Counted from the first letter of the stretch, positions 13,781 to 21,715 are shown. The stretch is 64,000 nucleotides of DNA from a virus (IMGVR_UViG_3300036715_003261:1-64000); one strand, 5' to 3'. Translations and numbers: made by a program. The notes: generated by a model from the letters alone, not told the origin.

Positions 13781-14569
13781 ATGAAGACAGTCTTCCTCTG
13801 CCTGGTTCTGGTTTCAGCGTGTAGCCCCGCAGGTGCTGGCGCCAACGGTACGATGGGTGATCCGGGACCTGAGGGCCCGCAAGGCTCGGCGGGGCCGCAG
13901 GGCTCGGCGGGGCCGCAGGGGCCGCAAGGCCCTCAGGGGGCGCAAGGCCTGCAAGGTCCTCAGGGGCTTCAAGGCGCCACGGGTGCCACGGGTGCCACGG
14001 GTGCGGTAGGACCGATGGGTCCACAAGGTCCCGCAGGCAGTCCTGGCGCGACGGGGTCGCAAGGCGCAACGGGCGCTCAAGGCCCTCAAGGCTCTGCCGG
14101 GCCGCAGGGGCCCAAGGGCAGCGTGGGCCCCGTAGGCCCCGTAGGCCCGGGTGCCGTAGTGTTCGATTACGGCGGGGCTCGTCTCGGCGTCTTGCTGAGC
14201 GCGACGCCTGGCCAAGAGGCGTACATCTCTCAAGGTGACCAGTACACGCTGGTGCCTGATGGGCTCATCGTTCCGATGAACCACACCACCCAACCGGTGT
14301 ACTACACCAACAACAACTGCACAGGTACGCCGTACGCCGTGCCTGGGCACGGCTATGTGGCCAACGACGACTACGTGTACATCGGCTTCGGCAACGCCTT
14401 GTACACGGCATCCGCGTCCCTGACGGGAAACTTGGCTGTCCAGTCGTTCTCGACAGGAGGCGGGAGTTGTATGTCCTCGAGCCTGGGTACACAACTACAC
14501 GCGATGACGAGCGTGGGGTCGCCCATTGACCCTGTTGGGTCGATGCCATGGCATATCGTCCTCCAATGA
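13781..14569 (+). CDS. Collagen-like lipoprotein
   Basis: 262 residues. A short signal peptide ends in a lipobox (V-S-A-C, Cys14), so the product should be lipidated and exported. Residues about 26-128 are an almost unbroken run of Gly-x-y triplets (GPQ, GAT, GPM types), expected to form a collagen-like triple helix. A 130-residue globular C-terminal domain rich in Tyr, Asn and Ser with several Cys follows. Expressed during infection, it could coat the host surface, for example for superinfection exclusion or adhesion. That role is inference. Its stop overlaps the next gene's start. Confidence 0.75.
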   Translation: MKTVFLCLVLVSACSPAGAGANGTMGDPGPEGPQGSAGPQGSAGPQGPQGPQGAQGLQGPQGLQGATGATGATGAVGPMGPQGPAGSPGATGSQGATGAQGPQGSAGPQGPKGSVGPVGPVGPGAVVFDYGGARLGVLLSATPGQEAYISQGDQYTLVPDGLIVPMNHTTQPVYYTNNNCTGTPYAVPGHGYVANDDYVYIGFGNALYTASASLTGNLAVQSFSTGGGSCMSSSLGTQLHAMTSVGSPIDPVGSMPWHIVLQ

Positions 14570-14760
14570 AGCCGACGCTCGAGGCGATGTCTCGGGTCAT
14601 CACGTTCGCACTCATCGACGCGGTCTCCGAAGACATGAAGCTATCTAAAGGGAAGGCCAAGAAGGCCATCCTGCGAGGCAGGGTCTCGGTGGACGGGGTT
14701 GTAACCCTGGACCCTGGAACCCGGGTTCACGGCGACTCGAAGATCGTCTTCACTCCCTAG
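14566..14760 (+). CDS. Small S4-like RNA-binding domain protein
   Basis: 64 residues starting at ATG14566, which overlaps the lipoprotein stop (ATGA). The segment [20 protein letters not shown]...PGTRV fits the S4 RNA-binding fold (K.a..li..GrV.VnG.v...p...v). It is about the size of a lone S4 domain, as in ribosome-rescue and heat-shock RNA-binding proteins. The RNA partner is unknown. Confidence 0.6.
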   Translation: MKPTLEAMSRVITFALIDAVSEDMKLSKGKAKKAILRGRVSVDGVVTLDPGTRVHGDSKIVFTP

Positions 14761-14763
14761 AAG

Positions 14764-14861
14764 GCCCGGCTGGCCAAGAAAGGAGGTGATATCTACATGG
14801 ATATCCGAGACCTCCGCTAATAGAACAAGCGAAACAGCCGAGAGAAACCGCTAACCGGGCT
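14764..14861 (+). promoter_or_regulatory. Structured RNA leader with sequestered ribosome site
   Basis: Two nested helices can form. An outer one pairs GCCCGG (14764-14769) with CCGGGC (14855-14860). An inner one pairs GGAGGT-GATATC (14782-14793) with GATATC (14800-14805) and ACCTCC (14810-14815), with a four-base bulge. The inner stem hides the strong Shine-Dalgarno GGAGGT and puts the ATG (14797) in its six-base loop. That ATG opens a seven-codon reading frame (MDIRDLR) followed by TAA TAG. It looks like a translational switch or attenuator for the gene downstream. Confidence 0.5.
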
Positions 14862-14877
14862 GGACATCGCTCGGAAG

Positions 14878-15254
14878 ATGGTCGAGACGCTCGACCCAGA
14901 TTTGCCGGTGCTCGTTCATTCGATGTCGCGTGAACGAGATCAAGCAATCAACATGCTGCGTACCGCGGGATTTGCGATGAAACAAAAGACGCGCTCGACC
15001 ACGTCGTCGTCGCGGCGCTCAAGTTCGCAAAGCTCACCAACCGCGACATGGTAGTAGGCTTCATCAGCGATGCGGTCGTCGTGATGCCGGTTGCGCACAT
15101 GCTCCTTGACGTCGTGGTTGCCATCGTGCGTGCGGACTCGACAGCGGCAGAGCTGAAGATTCAGGTCGCGCTGTTCATGGCAGGCCTGACGTCGAGGGTG
15201 GCAATGCATGCGCGGATGAGCGAGACGCGAGACGTGTCACCGAACGCGAACTAA
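14878..15254 (+). pseudogene. Frameshifted small gene (two frames needed)
   Basis: One frame gives MVETLDPDLPVLVHSMSRER, a start typical of small phage proteins, continuing to about MLRTAGFAMKQK. It then degenerates into Ser/Thr/Arg. The -1 frame carries the plausible continuation DALDHVVVAALKFAKLTNRD, on through MVVGFISDAVVVMP to the stop at 15254. The switch would fall near the A-rich GATGAAACAAAAGAC (about 14979). No classic -1 slippery heptamer is present, so gene decay or a sequencing error is as likely as programmed frameshifting. Confidence 0.5.
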
Positions 15255-15272
15255 CTAGGCCATAATGGCCCG

Positions 15273-15344
15273 GCCCTTCTAGCTCAGAGGTAGAGCAGCT
15301 GATTTGTAATCAGCAGGTCGTGGGTTCAATTCCTACGAGGGGCT
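15273..15344 (+). tRNA. tRNA-Thr(UGU)
   Basis: Canonical cloverleaf on the plus strand: acceptor GCCCTTC/GAGGGGC (one U-G), D-arm GCTC..GAGC, anticodon arm GCTGA-TTTGTAA-TCAGC with anticodon TGT, T-arm GTGGG/CCTAC, and discriminator T with no encoded CCA. Unlike several members of the 12.5-kb cluster, its anticodon loop is a normal seven bases. Confidence 0.9.
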
Positions 15345-15390
15345 CGACACAATTCTAACGGTCCTGACGGACCAAGGAGACCTGACGGTC

Positions 15391-17058
15391 ATGTCCAAGG
15401 CTACTGCTACGGCATCGAATCGGACGTCCATCCCGAAGATGGACACCAAGGCGGAGGTTCCCGCCACCAACAACAAGCCGTCCATCTGGACGCGTATCAA
15501 GACTGCGGCCAAGAAGACCGCGGCGTTCATCGCGAAGCCGTTCAAGGCGATCGGACGGACGACCAAGAGCCTCGCGAAGCGCATGGCGGCGGCGCTCACG
15601 AAGGTCGCGAAGAAGGTTGTTCCGGCGCTGCGCTGGACCCCGAAGTACGCGCAGTACATGATGTACCGTGCGAAGTACGCGGCGAAGCCCGTCACGAACT
15701 TCTTCGGCAAGCTCTGGCAATGGTCGCTCAAGCCCATCTGCCAGGTGGTGCTCGGTGTTGTGGCGGTCACGCTGCTCTTCGTCGGTGCGGCCATCGCGCC
15801 GGTCACGACGATCCTCGTGCTCGCAGGTACGGCCGTTCTCACGCTGCTTCTCGCGCGCGCTCTCCAGGCGCTCGAGGCTGCAGAAGGCCACTCGAAGGCG
15901 GCGCGGTTCACGCTGCGCGGTCTCGAGATCATTGCACGCATCGGGCGTGCGGTGCTGTACACGGCAGCAGGCGCTCTGGTGGTCGTGGCGTGCATGGCGA
16001 GCGCGGCCACCGCACTCTACGTCGCGACGTTCATCGTGCTGTCGTATCTCCAGGTGCGGGGCGCGAGCAGCTTCGCGTTCTACGTCTGGTGCGTGGCGAC
16101 CGGCAGCTGGGGCACGCTGCTGCTCTTCGCGCTTCTCGATTCGACGCTCTACTTGATGCGCTCTCGTTCGGCGCAGACTCGGCGCGCGGCGCAGGAGCAG
16201 GAGCAGGAGAAGTACGAGGAATCTTTGCGTACGAAGTACGAGGAGTCCCTGCGCGCGGCACAGGTACGGTATGCCGCACAGGAGCAAGCTGCGCAGGCGG
16301 AGCACGAGGCGTTCATGCGTGAGACGAAGCCGATGTGGGATCGCGCGGCGCCCAAGCAGGCTTCGGTTCAGAAGGACATCACGCCGGCAAACGCTCCGGG
16401 CCAGCCGCACCTCTGGACGCGTGGGAACTTCCTGTGCGCGAAGGGTACCGAGGAGCTGTGGGGCACGTCGCACGATGTTGACCCCGCGTCGTATGTGGAC
16501 GTCGACGACGGCGACGAAGTGCACTCGGCAGGCGATTGCCAGGCGTGCGGCGAGTCGATGGCGGGCAGCTGGCAGTCAGACACGTTCTGCATCAAGTGCG
16601 TTGGTGCGAAACTCGAAGACGAGGCGCTGATCCGTACGGGAGTGTCGCTCAAGGCGCGGAACGTGCGTGTGCCGCTGACGCAGGCGGGCATGGAAGCCCA
16701 GCCGGCGTACGTTGCGTCGAAGAACCCGGCCACGCCCCTCCAGTGGTTGGTGACCGTGAAGTTCCGCACGCGGGACAACGTCGAGCATCCGCGCGAGTGG
16801 AGCCTGCTCGATGCGGGCGATGTCGTGGGAACGGTCGTCTACGACAACGACACCCGCCGGTTCACGACGAACGCATTGGGCGAAACGCTCAAGGCAGTCG
16901 ACGGGTCGGACCGCAGTGAGGTCGCGGCGAAGCGCCTCGTCTACGACATCGTGTCGGACGCGCGTAACGCGCTCGACAACATGTTGTCGAAGGACGAGAA
17001 GGACGAGGGCGTCCTCGCGAAGGTCTTTGAGGGGGCCTTCGTCGGGAAGAAGGCTTGA
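15391..17058 (+). CDS. Large polytopic membrane protein with coiled coil and zinc-ribbon
   Basis: 555 residues. A very basic N-terminal region (30-110) precedes a membrane domain of about four to five helices (roughly 117-137, 139-158, 188-222, 228-252). A charged coiled coil with a repeated KYEESLR segment (about 260-325) follows, then a CQACGES...CIKC four-cysteine site near 385-405, and an acidic C-terminal domain. No family was recognised. The layout suggests a membrane scaffold facing the cytoplasm. AAGGAG precedes the ATG. It is the largest rightward gene here. Confidence 0.6.
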   Translation: MSKATATASNRTSIPKMDTKAEVPATNNKPSIWTRIKTAAKKTAAFIAKPFKAIGRTTKSLAKRMAAALTKVAKKVVPALRWTPKYAQYMMYRAKYAAKPVTNFFGKLWQWSLKPICQVVLGVVAVTLLFVGAAIAPVTTILVLAGTAVLTLLLARALQALEAAEGHSKAARFTLRGLEIIARIGRAVLYTAAGALVVVACMASAATALYVATFIVLSYLQVRGASSFAFYVWCVATGSWGTLLLFALLDSTLYLMRSRSAQTRRAAQEQEQEKYEESLRTKYEESLRAAQVRYAAQEQAAQAEHEAFMRETKPMWDRAAPKQASVQKDITPANAPGQPHLWTRGNFLCAKGTEELWGTSHDVDPASYVDVDDGDEVHSAGDCQACGESMAGSWQSDTFCIKCVGAKLEDEALIRTGVSLKARNVRVPLTQAGMEAQPAYVASKNPATPLQWLVTVKFRTRDNVEHPREWSLLDAGDVVGTVVYDNDTRRFTTNALGETLKAVDGSDRSEVAAKRLVYDIVSDARNALDNMLSKDEKDEGVLAKVFEGAFVGKKA

Positions 17059-17061
17059 GCC

Positions 17062-17331
17062 GTGGCGAGGATTCTCAAACCCTCGTCAAAGCCGCGCATC
17101 GAGACGGAGCAGGACGGCGACCGCATCTTCAAGGTGCTCTACGTGAACAACCGTGAGGTTCTTCATGCAGGCGGCACCACGGAAGAAGAGGCGCTGCTCT
17201 TCTTGATCCGACACGTCCACCGCATCGCACGGCACGTCGAGGCCTTGTGCATCGAGGAGCGCAAGCTCACCGAGGAGCAGATCGACGAAGTGGTGTTAGG
17301 GGATCGAGATCCCCTTCCGGCGTCCCCGTGA
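17062..17331 (+). CDS. Hypothetical protein
   Basis: 89 residues starting at GTG, 3 bases after the membrane protein's stop, so probably coupled to it. It has an N-terminal beta-hairpin-like stretch (DRIFKVLYVNNREVL) and a His/Arg/Glu-rich helical half. A GGGGATC-GA-GATCCCC inverted repeat (about 17299-17314) lies within its last codons and could act as a terminator. Function unknown. Confidence 0.55.
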   Translation: MARILKPSSKPRIETEQDGDRIFKVLYVNNREVLHAGGTTEEEALLFLIRHVHRIARHVEALCIEERKLTEEQIDEVVLGDRDPLPASP

Positions 17332-17345
17332 CCTACACTTAGGCA

Positions 17346-17672
17346 GTGAGCACCAACGAGTTCAACTGCCTGAGCAACCAGCTCCTACAAGCGGGTCTGC
17401 GCTGCGAACTCCCTGTGGCGTTCGCGGTTCCGGTTCGCGTGCGGGAGCTGGTTGGAGACGTAGGCGTCGAGGACGTACGCGCGGTGACCGTCCATCAGTG
17501 CCCTCAGCACGCGGACGACAGCGTCATGTACGAGATCGAAGTCTTCTTGCGCGACGGGTCGCGTAAGAGGGGTGAATTTCAAGTCGCGGGCATCAGTGAT
17601 GACCACGATACGTATGTGCTCTACGACCGTCAACGAGACGGCCTGATGAAACACATGCGCTTGGTGCACTGA
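17346..17672 (+). CDS. Hypothetical protein
   Basis: 108 residues from a GTG start. It has one Cys-His pair (HQCPQH), an acidic centre and a beta-rich end (YEIEVFLRDGSRKRGEFQVAG), suggesting a small beta-sheet domain. It is coupled to the next gene by TGATG. Function unknown. Confidence 0.5.
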   Translation: MSTNEFNCLSNQLLQAGLRCELPVAFAVPVRVRELVGDVGVEDVRAVTVHQCPQHADDSVMYEIEVFLRDGSRKRGEFQVAGISDDHDTYVLYDRQRDGLMKHMRLVH

Positions 17673-17893
17673 TGCGACGCCGCCGCCGCGTCTTGCTTTG
17701 CTTGCCGGAGCAGTCGTCAGAAGAAGTTCTGGCGGTTGCTCGGACAGTCAAAGCAGCACTGGCTACGGAGTTTCAGGTTCGCCTTCTGCTTGAAGGCGAG
17801 CAGGAAGATGAAGACGACGAGCTAACGCCCGTCGACAACCCTCTCGAACAACCCATCGTCATCCGAATCTCGGACGACGAAGAAAGGACCTAA
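17672..17893 (+). CDS. Hypothetical acidic protein
   Basis: 73 residues: an arginine-rich start (MRRRRRVLLCLP), a short alpha/beta core, and a strongly acidic tail (EGEQEDEDDEL). Function unknown. It may be a partner of neighbouring small proteins in the same run of coupled genes. Confidence 0.5.
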   Translation: MRRRRRVLLCLPEQSSEEVLAVARTVKAALATEFQVRLLLEGEQEDEDDELTPVDNPLEQPIVIRISDDEERT

Positions 17894-17894
17894 C

Positions 17895-18197
17895 ATGCTC
17901 GCTTCGAAACTTCCCGAAGGTTTGTGGGCTGCCCAGTGTCAGAACTGGGAAGTCCTTCTCGACGGCAACAACGGACGTTGGTCCGCAACCATCGTGCTCA
18001 CCCCGACGCATCCGATGATGCCAGTCCGACGCGCGGTGCACGTGGGACAGATGGGGTTCACGACGCCGCGAGCCGCGGCGGGGTGGGCGGTGGGCAAGCT
18101 CAAGGACGAGGGCGTGTCCGTGTTCTTGCTGAGCAGTGACGGCGAGCCGCCGAAGACGCTTCTCGACTACTTGGACTTTGCACCTGTCGCACCGTGA
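17895..18197 (+). CDS. Hypothetical protein
   Basis: 100 residues, one base after the preceding stop. It contains Trp-rich strands (GLWAAQCQNWEVLLDGNNGRW) and a helical AAAGWAVGKLKDEG segment, so probably a compact alpha/beta domain. Its stop overlaps the next GTG. Function unknown. Confidence 0.5.
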   Translation: MLASKLPEGLWAAQCQNWEVLLDGNNGRWSATIVLTPTHPMMPVRRAVHVGQMGFTTPRAAAGWAVGKLKDEGVSVFLLSSDGEPPKTLLDYLDFAPVAP

Positions 18198-18424
18198 CCG
18201 ACGATGACGAACAGATGTGGCAGCCTCCGATGATGTCGCGAGCTGTGTCCGTTGGGCAGATGTTCCAACTGGCCAAGCGCCTTCGCACGCGCGCGTACTG
18301 GTATCACGCTATCGACGAGACTGTTGAAGCGGCTACCTCGCAAGCACTCATCGGATTCGCGGACGAACTGGATAAGCTGTTCGCCTTCAAAAGCGAGCTG
18401 ACCGATGAGGAACGCAAGCCGTGA
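18194..18424 (+). CDS. Hypothetical helical protein
   Basis: 76 residues, mostly helical, starting at a GTG that overlaps the previous stop. It contains two amphipathic helices (VSVGQMFQLAKRLRTRAYWY and SQALIGFADELDKLFAFKSE). Function unknown. Confidence 0.5.
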   Translation: MTDDDEQMWQPPMMSRAVSVGQMFQLAKRLRTRAYWYHAIDETVEAATSQALIGFADELDKLFAFKSELTDEERKP

Positions 18425-18555
18425 CCTCCGACATCGCGCGCGTGCTCGCCGAACATGCCTACTTGCATGGGCGGGCATTCGCGTGGTGGCGATGGCACAA
18501 GGGACGATGGTCCTGGCGCTTGCTCGCCCCGAGTTGTTTTTTGGTCCGCAGTTGA
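18421..18555 (+). CDS. 44-residue basic Trp-rich protein
   Basis: A short gene inferred from its GTG start overlapping the previous TGA (GTGA), the same coupling as its neighbours. The product has a WWRWHKGRWSWR segment and ends in CFLVRS. Function unknown; the tryptophan/arginine run suggests membrane or nucleic-acid contact. Confidence 0.45.
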   Translation: MTSDIARVLAEHAYLHGRAFAWWRWHKGRWSWRLLAPSCFLVRS

Positions 18556-18613
18556 CGCTTGCGGCATAAACCCCTGTTCCTGAAGTCATTATTACGTCAT
18601 ACGGAGCGACGTC

Positions 18614-19144
18614 TTGAAACGACGTTTATGTAAGAAATGTACGAAGTATTTTCCCGCTACCCTTAAGCGATACACGCATGACGATGTCCAGGACTGGGAC
18701 ATCATGAAGTCCTTGGACATCGAGCCCGCGCAGGCCAAGGCTATCTACAAGGCGATGGAGAAGCCCGGTCTCTGTCTTGGCATTCCTGCGTACGAGGGCG
18801 CGCGCGAAGGCGTCGAGCGCGTCCGTGAGTTCGCCGACGTCTGGGCGGTGACATCGCCGTTCGGTGGCGAGCACTGGATGCACGAGCGTGACCAGTGGCT
18901 CGTCGAGAAGATGGAGTTCGACATCAACGACGTCCTTCACGTGCGCAGCAAGCGCAAGCACGGCATCTTCGGGGACATCCTCGTCGAGGACAAGACGGAG
19001 ACGTTGGTGACATGGGCGAACGCCTGGCCCAAGAGCCAAGGCATCTTGTTTCGCCGTGCGTACAACGATCGCGACCTGTGGGAAGGGATGTCGTCGCACA
19101 CGTGGCCGGGCATCGTGCAGGCCATCGAGTCGGTGTTGCTGTGA
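18614..19144 (+). CDS. 5'-nucleotidase (NT5C/HAD)-like protein with altered N-terminus
   Basis: 176 residues. From residue 20 on it matches deoxyribonucleotidase-type HAD proteins: DDVQDWDIMKSL, PAYEGAREGVERV, the motif-II-like VWAVTSPFGGEHW, KRKHG, and DILVEDKTETLVTWA (the acidic motif III). The expected N-terminal nucleophile motif DxDG is absent; MKRRLCKKCTKYFPATL stands in its place. The start is TTG with GGAG six bases upstream. It may be inactive, regulatory, or a product of a recombination that replaced the 5' end. Confidence 0.6.
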   Translation: MKRRLCKKCTKYFPATLKRYTHDDVQDWDIMKSLDIEPAQAKAIYKAMEKPGLCLGIPAYEGAREGVERVREFADVWAVTSPFGGEHWMHERDQWLVEKMEFDINDVLHVRSKRKHGIFGDILVEDKTETLVTWANAWPKSQGILFRRAYNDRDLWEGMSSHTWPGIVQAIESVLL

Positions 19145-19165
19145 AATTCAACGAAAGGAGAACGC

Positions 19166-19387
19166 ATGCCAAGGGATAGTAGCGGCGACGAGCCGCATGA
19201 CATGGGTGAAGGCAAGGTCACCCGCGAGACCGAGAAAGCAATCCTGGTTGCCCTAGCCGGCGCCGGTGAGAAGTGGATCCCGAAGTCCGTCGTGCACGAC
19301 GACTCAGAGGTGTGGAAGAAGGACGACGCCGGCAAGCTCATCGTGAAGATGTGGTGGGCCGAGAAGAATGTGCTCGGTGATGCCTGA
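19166..19387 (+). CDS. Hypothetical protein
   Basis: 73 residues with a strong AAAGGAG site. The sequence GEKWIPKSVVHDDSEVW...GKLIVKMWWAEKN suggests a small fold of the kind seen in phage 'predicted DNA-binding' helices followed by a beta hairpin, but no family is assigned. Overlaps the next gene by 8 bases. Confidence 0.5.
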   Translation: MPRDSSGDEPHDMGEGKVTRETEKAILVALAGAGEKWIPKSVVHDDSEVWKKDDAGKLIVKMWWAEKNVLGDA

Positions 19388-19589
19388 CGAGGATCGTGTC
19401 GTCGTCGCGATCATGGACCTGATGAATCAGGTCGCACGTGTCGCGTGGGCCCTGGAGACTGCGTTCCTCGACATGAGTCATGCATACGAGGACGCGCCCT
19501 GCGCGCGGTGCCTGTCACAGCTCGTTCCGGTCGGCGCGGACAAATGTCCGGCTTGCTACGAACCCACGAAGGAGAAGACTGATGGCTGA
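19380..19589 (+). CDS. Small zinc-finger-like protein
   Basis: 69 residues. An N-terminal helix (VVVAIMDLMNQVARVAWALE) is followed by CARCLSQLVPVGADKCPAC, a four-cysteine C-x2-C...C-x2-C zinc site. It could be a small nucleic-acid- or protein-binding regulator. ATG19380 lies within the previous gene, and its stop lies within the next gene's start region. Confidence 0.55.
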   Translation: MPDEDRVVVAIMDLMNQVARVAWALETAFLDMSHAYEDAPCARCLSQLVPVGADKCPACYEPTKEKTDG

Positions 19590-19866
19590 CGTCGAAAGCA
19601 AGCTGAGCGACCTGCAGTTGCAGGTCTACAACGTGATCCGGACGGCGGGGTGGGAAGGTGCCACCACGGACGAGATCGAGGTGGTCGTGAAGCGCACGCA
19701 CCAGAGCGTATCCGCGCGCGTGAACGAACTGGCCGCGATGAAGCTCATCGAGGCACGCGCTGCGCGGCGCAAGACGCGTGCAGGCAAGCCGGCGGCGATC
19801 TACATCCTGTACGGGCTCCGTCGTGCGAACCCGGACCGTGACCAGGCGGACGTCGCTACGAAGTAG
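19582..19866 (+). CDS. Winged-helix DNA-binding protein (MarR/HTH-like)
   Basis: 94 residues with a full winged helix-turn-helix layout: SDLQLQVYNVIRTAGWEGATTDEIEVV (helices 1-2), KRTHQSVSARVNELAAMKLI (recognition helix), then the wing ARRKTRAGKPAAIYIL. It could regulate phage transcription. A GGAG site precedes the ATG, and its stop overlaps the 3' end of the convergent endolysin gene. Confidence 0.6.
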   Translation: MADVESKLSDLQLQVYNVIRTAGWEGATTDEIEVVVKRTHQSVSARVNELAAMKLIEARAARRKTRAGKPAAIYILYGLRRANPDRDQADVATK

Positions 19867-20734
19867 CCATGATCGCGTCCCACGTCTTGGGACCAACGAT
19901 GCCGTCGATGACGAGACCCTTGGCTTGCTGAAACTTGCGGACCGCCGTGTCGGTGCCCACGCCGAAGATCCCATCGTTGGAGATCTTCAGGTGCTTCTGC
20001 AGGTCGGCCACATCAGGTCCCGTCATCCGCGGGTCCTTCAGCATGAGCGTGCGCTGTGCCGGTTGCGGGGCCGGCGGCGCTGTCGGGTAGTACGCGCCGC
20101 CCGTCACACAGTCCTCGCCATAGCCGTGGGTCACGACGTTGTCGGTCGTGTTGCGCGTCTTGTACGCGGTCCAGTCCATGCCATACTTCGCGATCGTCAG
20201 GCGTGCGTAGCCGGTGCCGTGGTTGTGCGCGATCGCCAGGTACGCGCGCATCGTTCCGCCCGCCCACGTTCCGTAGTCGGGATCGGGGGCTCCCGGCGGA
20301 AGTTTGGCGTACAGGCGCAGCTGGCTGCGGTTCGCCTCGGCCAGCTTGACCATGCACTCGGTAGCCTTGTTGAAGTCCAGCATGTCCGCGAGCGCGTAGC
20401 CGTAGCGCCGTGCCTCCTCATCGCCGATCTGATAGGCGCCCACGCTCTGGAAGCCGGGCGGGCAGGACGCGCTCGCGATCTCGGTGTCCCACTCGTTGGC
20501 ACACCCTGCTTCGTGGAAGCACGTGCCGACGTAGTAGCGGGGGTCGATGTTGGCCAGGCCCAGACGGGCCTGCGCGGCGACGACGGCGTCGTAGGTCTGC
20601 TGCCCGGTCACCCGCTTGGCGTACGCGCGGTTCTGTGTGGGCGGGCTGCCGTCGTCCCGGACGTACTCCTCGAGTCGGTAGGGGAGGAGCTTGTCCGGGT
20701 AGTGCTGTTCATGAACGGGGATCACCAACGACAT
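19856..20734 (-). CDS. Endolysin-type protein with C-terminal peptidoglycan-binding domain
   Basis: 292 residues. The last ~65 residues are a PG_binding_1 domain (GPDVADLQKHLKISNDGIFG, AVRKFQQAKGL-x-DGIVGPKTW). The N-terminal 215 residues look like a muralytic fold: FHEAGCANEWDTE, then GFQSVGAYQIGDEEARRYGY, similar to lysozyme or transglycosylase Glu and GxxQi elements. A Pro-rich linker joins the halves. No signal peptide is visible, so export would need a holin. It is the lone leftward gene in this stretch. Confidence 0.65.
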   Translation of the reverse strand: MSLVIPVHEQHYPDKLLPYRLEEYVRDDGSPPTQNRAYAKRVTGQQTYDAVVAAQARLGLANIDPRYYVGTCFHEAGCANEWDTEIASASCPPGFQSVGAYQIGDEEARRYGYALADMLDFNKATECMVKLAEANRSQLRLYAKLPPGAPDPDYGTWAGGTMRAYLAIAHNHGTGYARLTIAKYGMDWTAYKTRNTTDNVVTHGYGEDCVTGGAYYPTAPPAPQPAQRTLMLKDPRMTGPDVADLQKHLKISNDGIFGVGTDTAVRKFQQAKGLVIDGIVGPKTWDAIMATS

Positions 20735-20790
20735 TCTCTCGACGGTAAACCATCCTCGAGGCGCAATCTCTTTTTTTGACCCCAATCCCC

Positions 20791-20796
20791 TATAAT
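20791..20796 (+). promoter_or_regulatory. TATAAT promoter box with leader
   Basis: The plus strand reads TCCCC-TATAAT-TCC, matching the CC-TATMAT consensus. The gene starts 26 bases later at 20822, with GAGAGG as ribosome site, so this is the leadered version of the promoter. A T-run (TTTTTTTG) lies about 15 bases upstream, as also before the box at 1862. Confidence 0.6.
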
Positions 20797-20821
20797 TCCT
20801 GCACACCCCGAGAGGTTCCAG

Positions 20822-21715
20822 ATGCCCCTTCTGACGGTAGCCAATCTTCGCACCAGCCCGATCGCGCTCGCGGACCCCTCGGGTCTCTCGGGCGTCTCTT
20901 TCACGGTTCCCGCTAGCGGTAGCGTGACCAACCTGGCGATGACGCTCCTGGCGCTCGCGTCGATCGAGCCACAGCTCATCGCCGAAGCGACCCTGGCGAA
21001 CATCACGTGGACCGTCGCAGACGACCCTGCGTCGTCGGCAGACACACTGCCGGAACACATCAGCACCGTGCTGGCGTCTCCGTACAACGGGATCGCTGGC
21101 GACCAAGCCATCCTGACCAACCTGACCGTGCCCGGTGCGGTTTCGGTGGTCCTATCGGCCGCCGCGAAGATCGGCCAGCTCGTGCAGGTCATCGACGCCA
21201 AGGGCGACGCTGGCGCGAACAATGTGACCATCACGGTCGCATCTGCCGGCACCATCAACGGCGGCGCCAACGTCGTCATCAACACCAACCGCGGCATGGC
21301 GTGGCTGATGAAGACCGGCACCAACGCCTGGGTCTCGGTCTCGAGCGCGTCCATCTCGTCCGGCGCAGCGGGTGGTGATCTCGCAGGCACCTACCCGAAC
21401 CCGACGCTCAACGCGATGTTCGTCAGCGCGCCTCAGGCGCTGTCGGGCGCAGGTGCGGTCAACGTCACCACGCGTACCACCCTGTTCACGTCGACGGGCG
21501 TCAACGCGCTGACCCTCGCGAACGGCACGCGCGCAGGTCAGCGCAAGACACTGTTCCACACCGTCGACGGCGGCAGCGGCGTGCTGACGCCCGCGACTGC
21601 AGGCAACTTCGCAACCGCCACCGTGTCGGTCGTGAAGGACTTCATCGAGTTCGAGTGGTCGGGGGCGGCATGGAACGTCGTCGGCTACGGCGGCTCCGGC
21701 GTCTCGTTCACCTGA
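20822..21715 (+). CDS. Fibre/appendage-type structural protein
   Basis: A 297-residue Ala/Thr/Ser/Val-rich beta protein. The GGDLAGTYPNPTL motif near residue 183 recurs in phage tail fibres and marks the shift from shaft to distal domain. The C-terminal DFIEFEWSGAAWNVVGYGGSG resembles fibre tips. It probably belongs to the virion periphery. The promoter at 20791 drives it. Confidence 0.6.
   Translation: MPLLTVANLRTSPIALADPSGLSGVSFTVPASGSVTNLAMTLLALASIEPQLIAEATLANITWTVADDPASSADTLPEHISTVLASPYNGIAGDQAILTNLTVPGAVSVVLSAAAKIGQLVQVIDAKGDAGANNVTITVASAGTINGGANVVINTNRGMAWLMKTGTNAWVSVSSASISSGAAGGDLAGTYPNPTLNAMFVSAPQALSGAGAVNVTTRTTLFTSTGVNALTLANGTRAGQRKTLFHTVDGGSGVLTPATAGNFATATVSVVKDFIEFEWSGAAWNVVGYGGSGVSFT

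Noticed and set aside
14979-14993. Programmed -1 frameshift site in the split gene
   Set aside because: GATGAAACAAAAGAC is A-rich but does not form a standard X-XXY-YYZ heptamer in the reading frame, so decay or sequence error is kept as the default.
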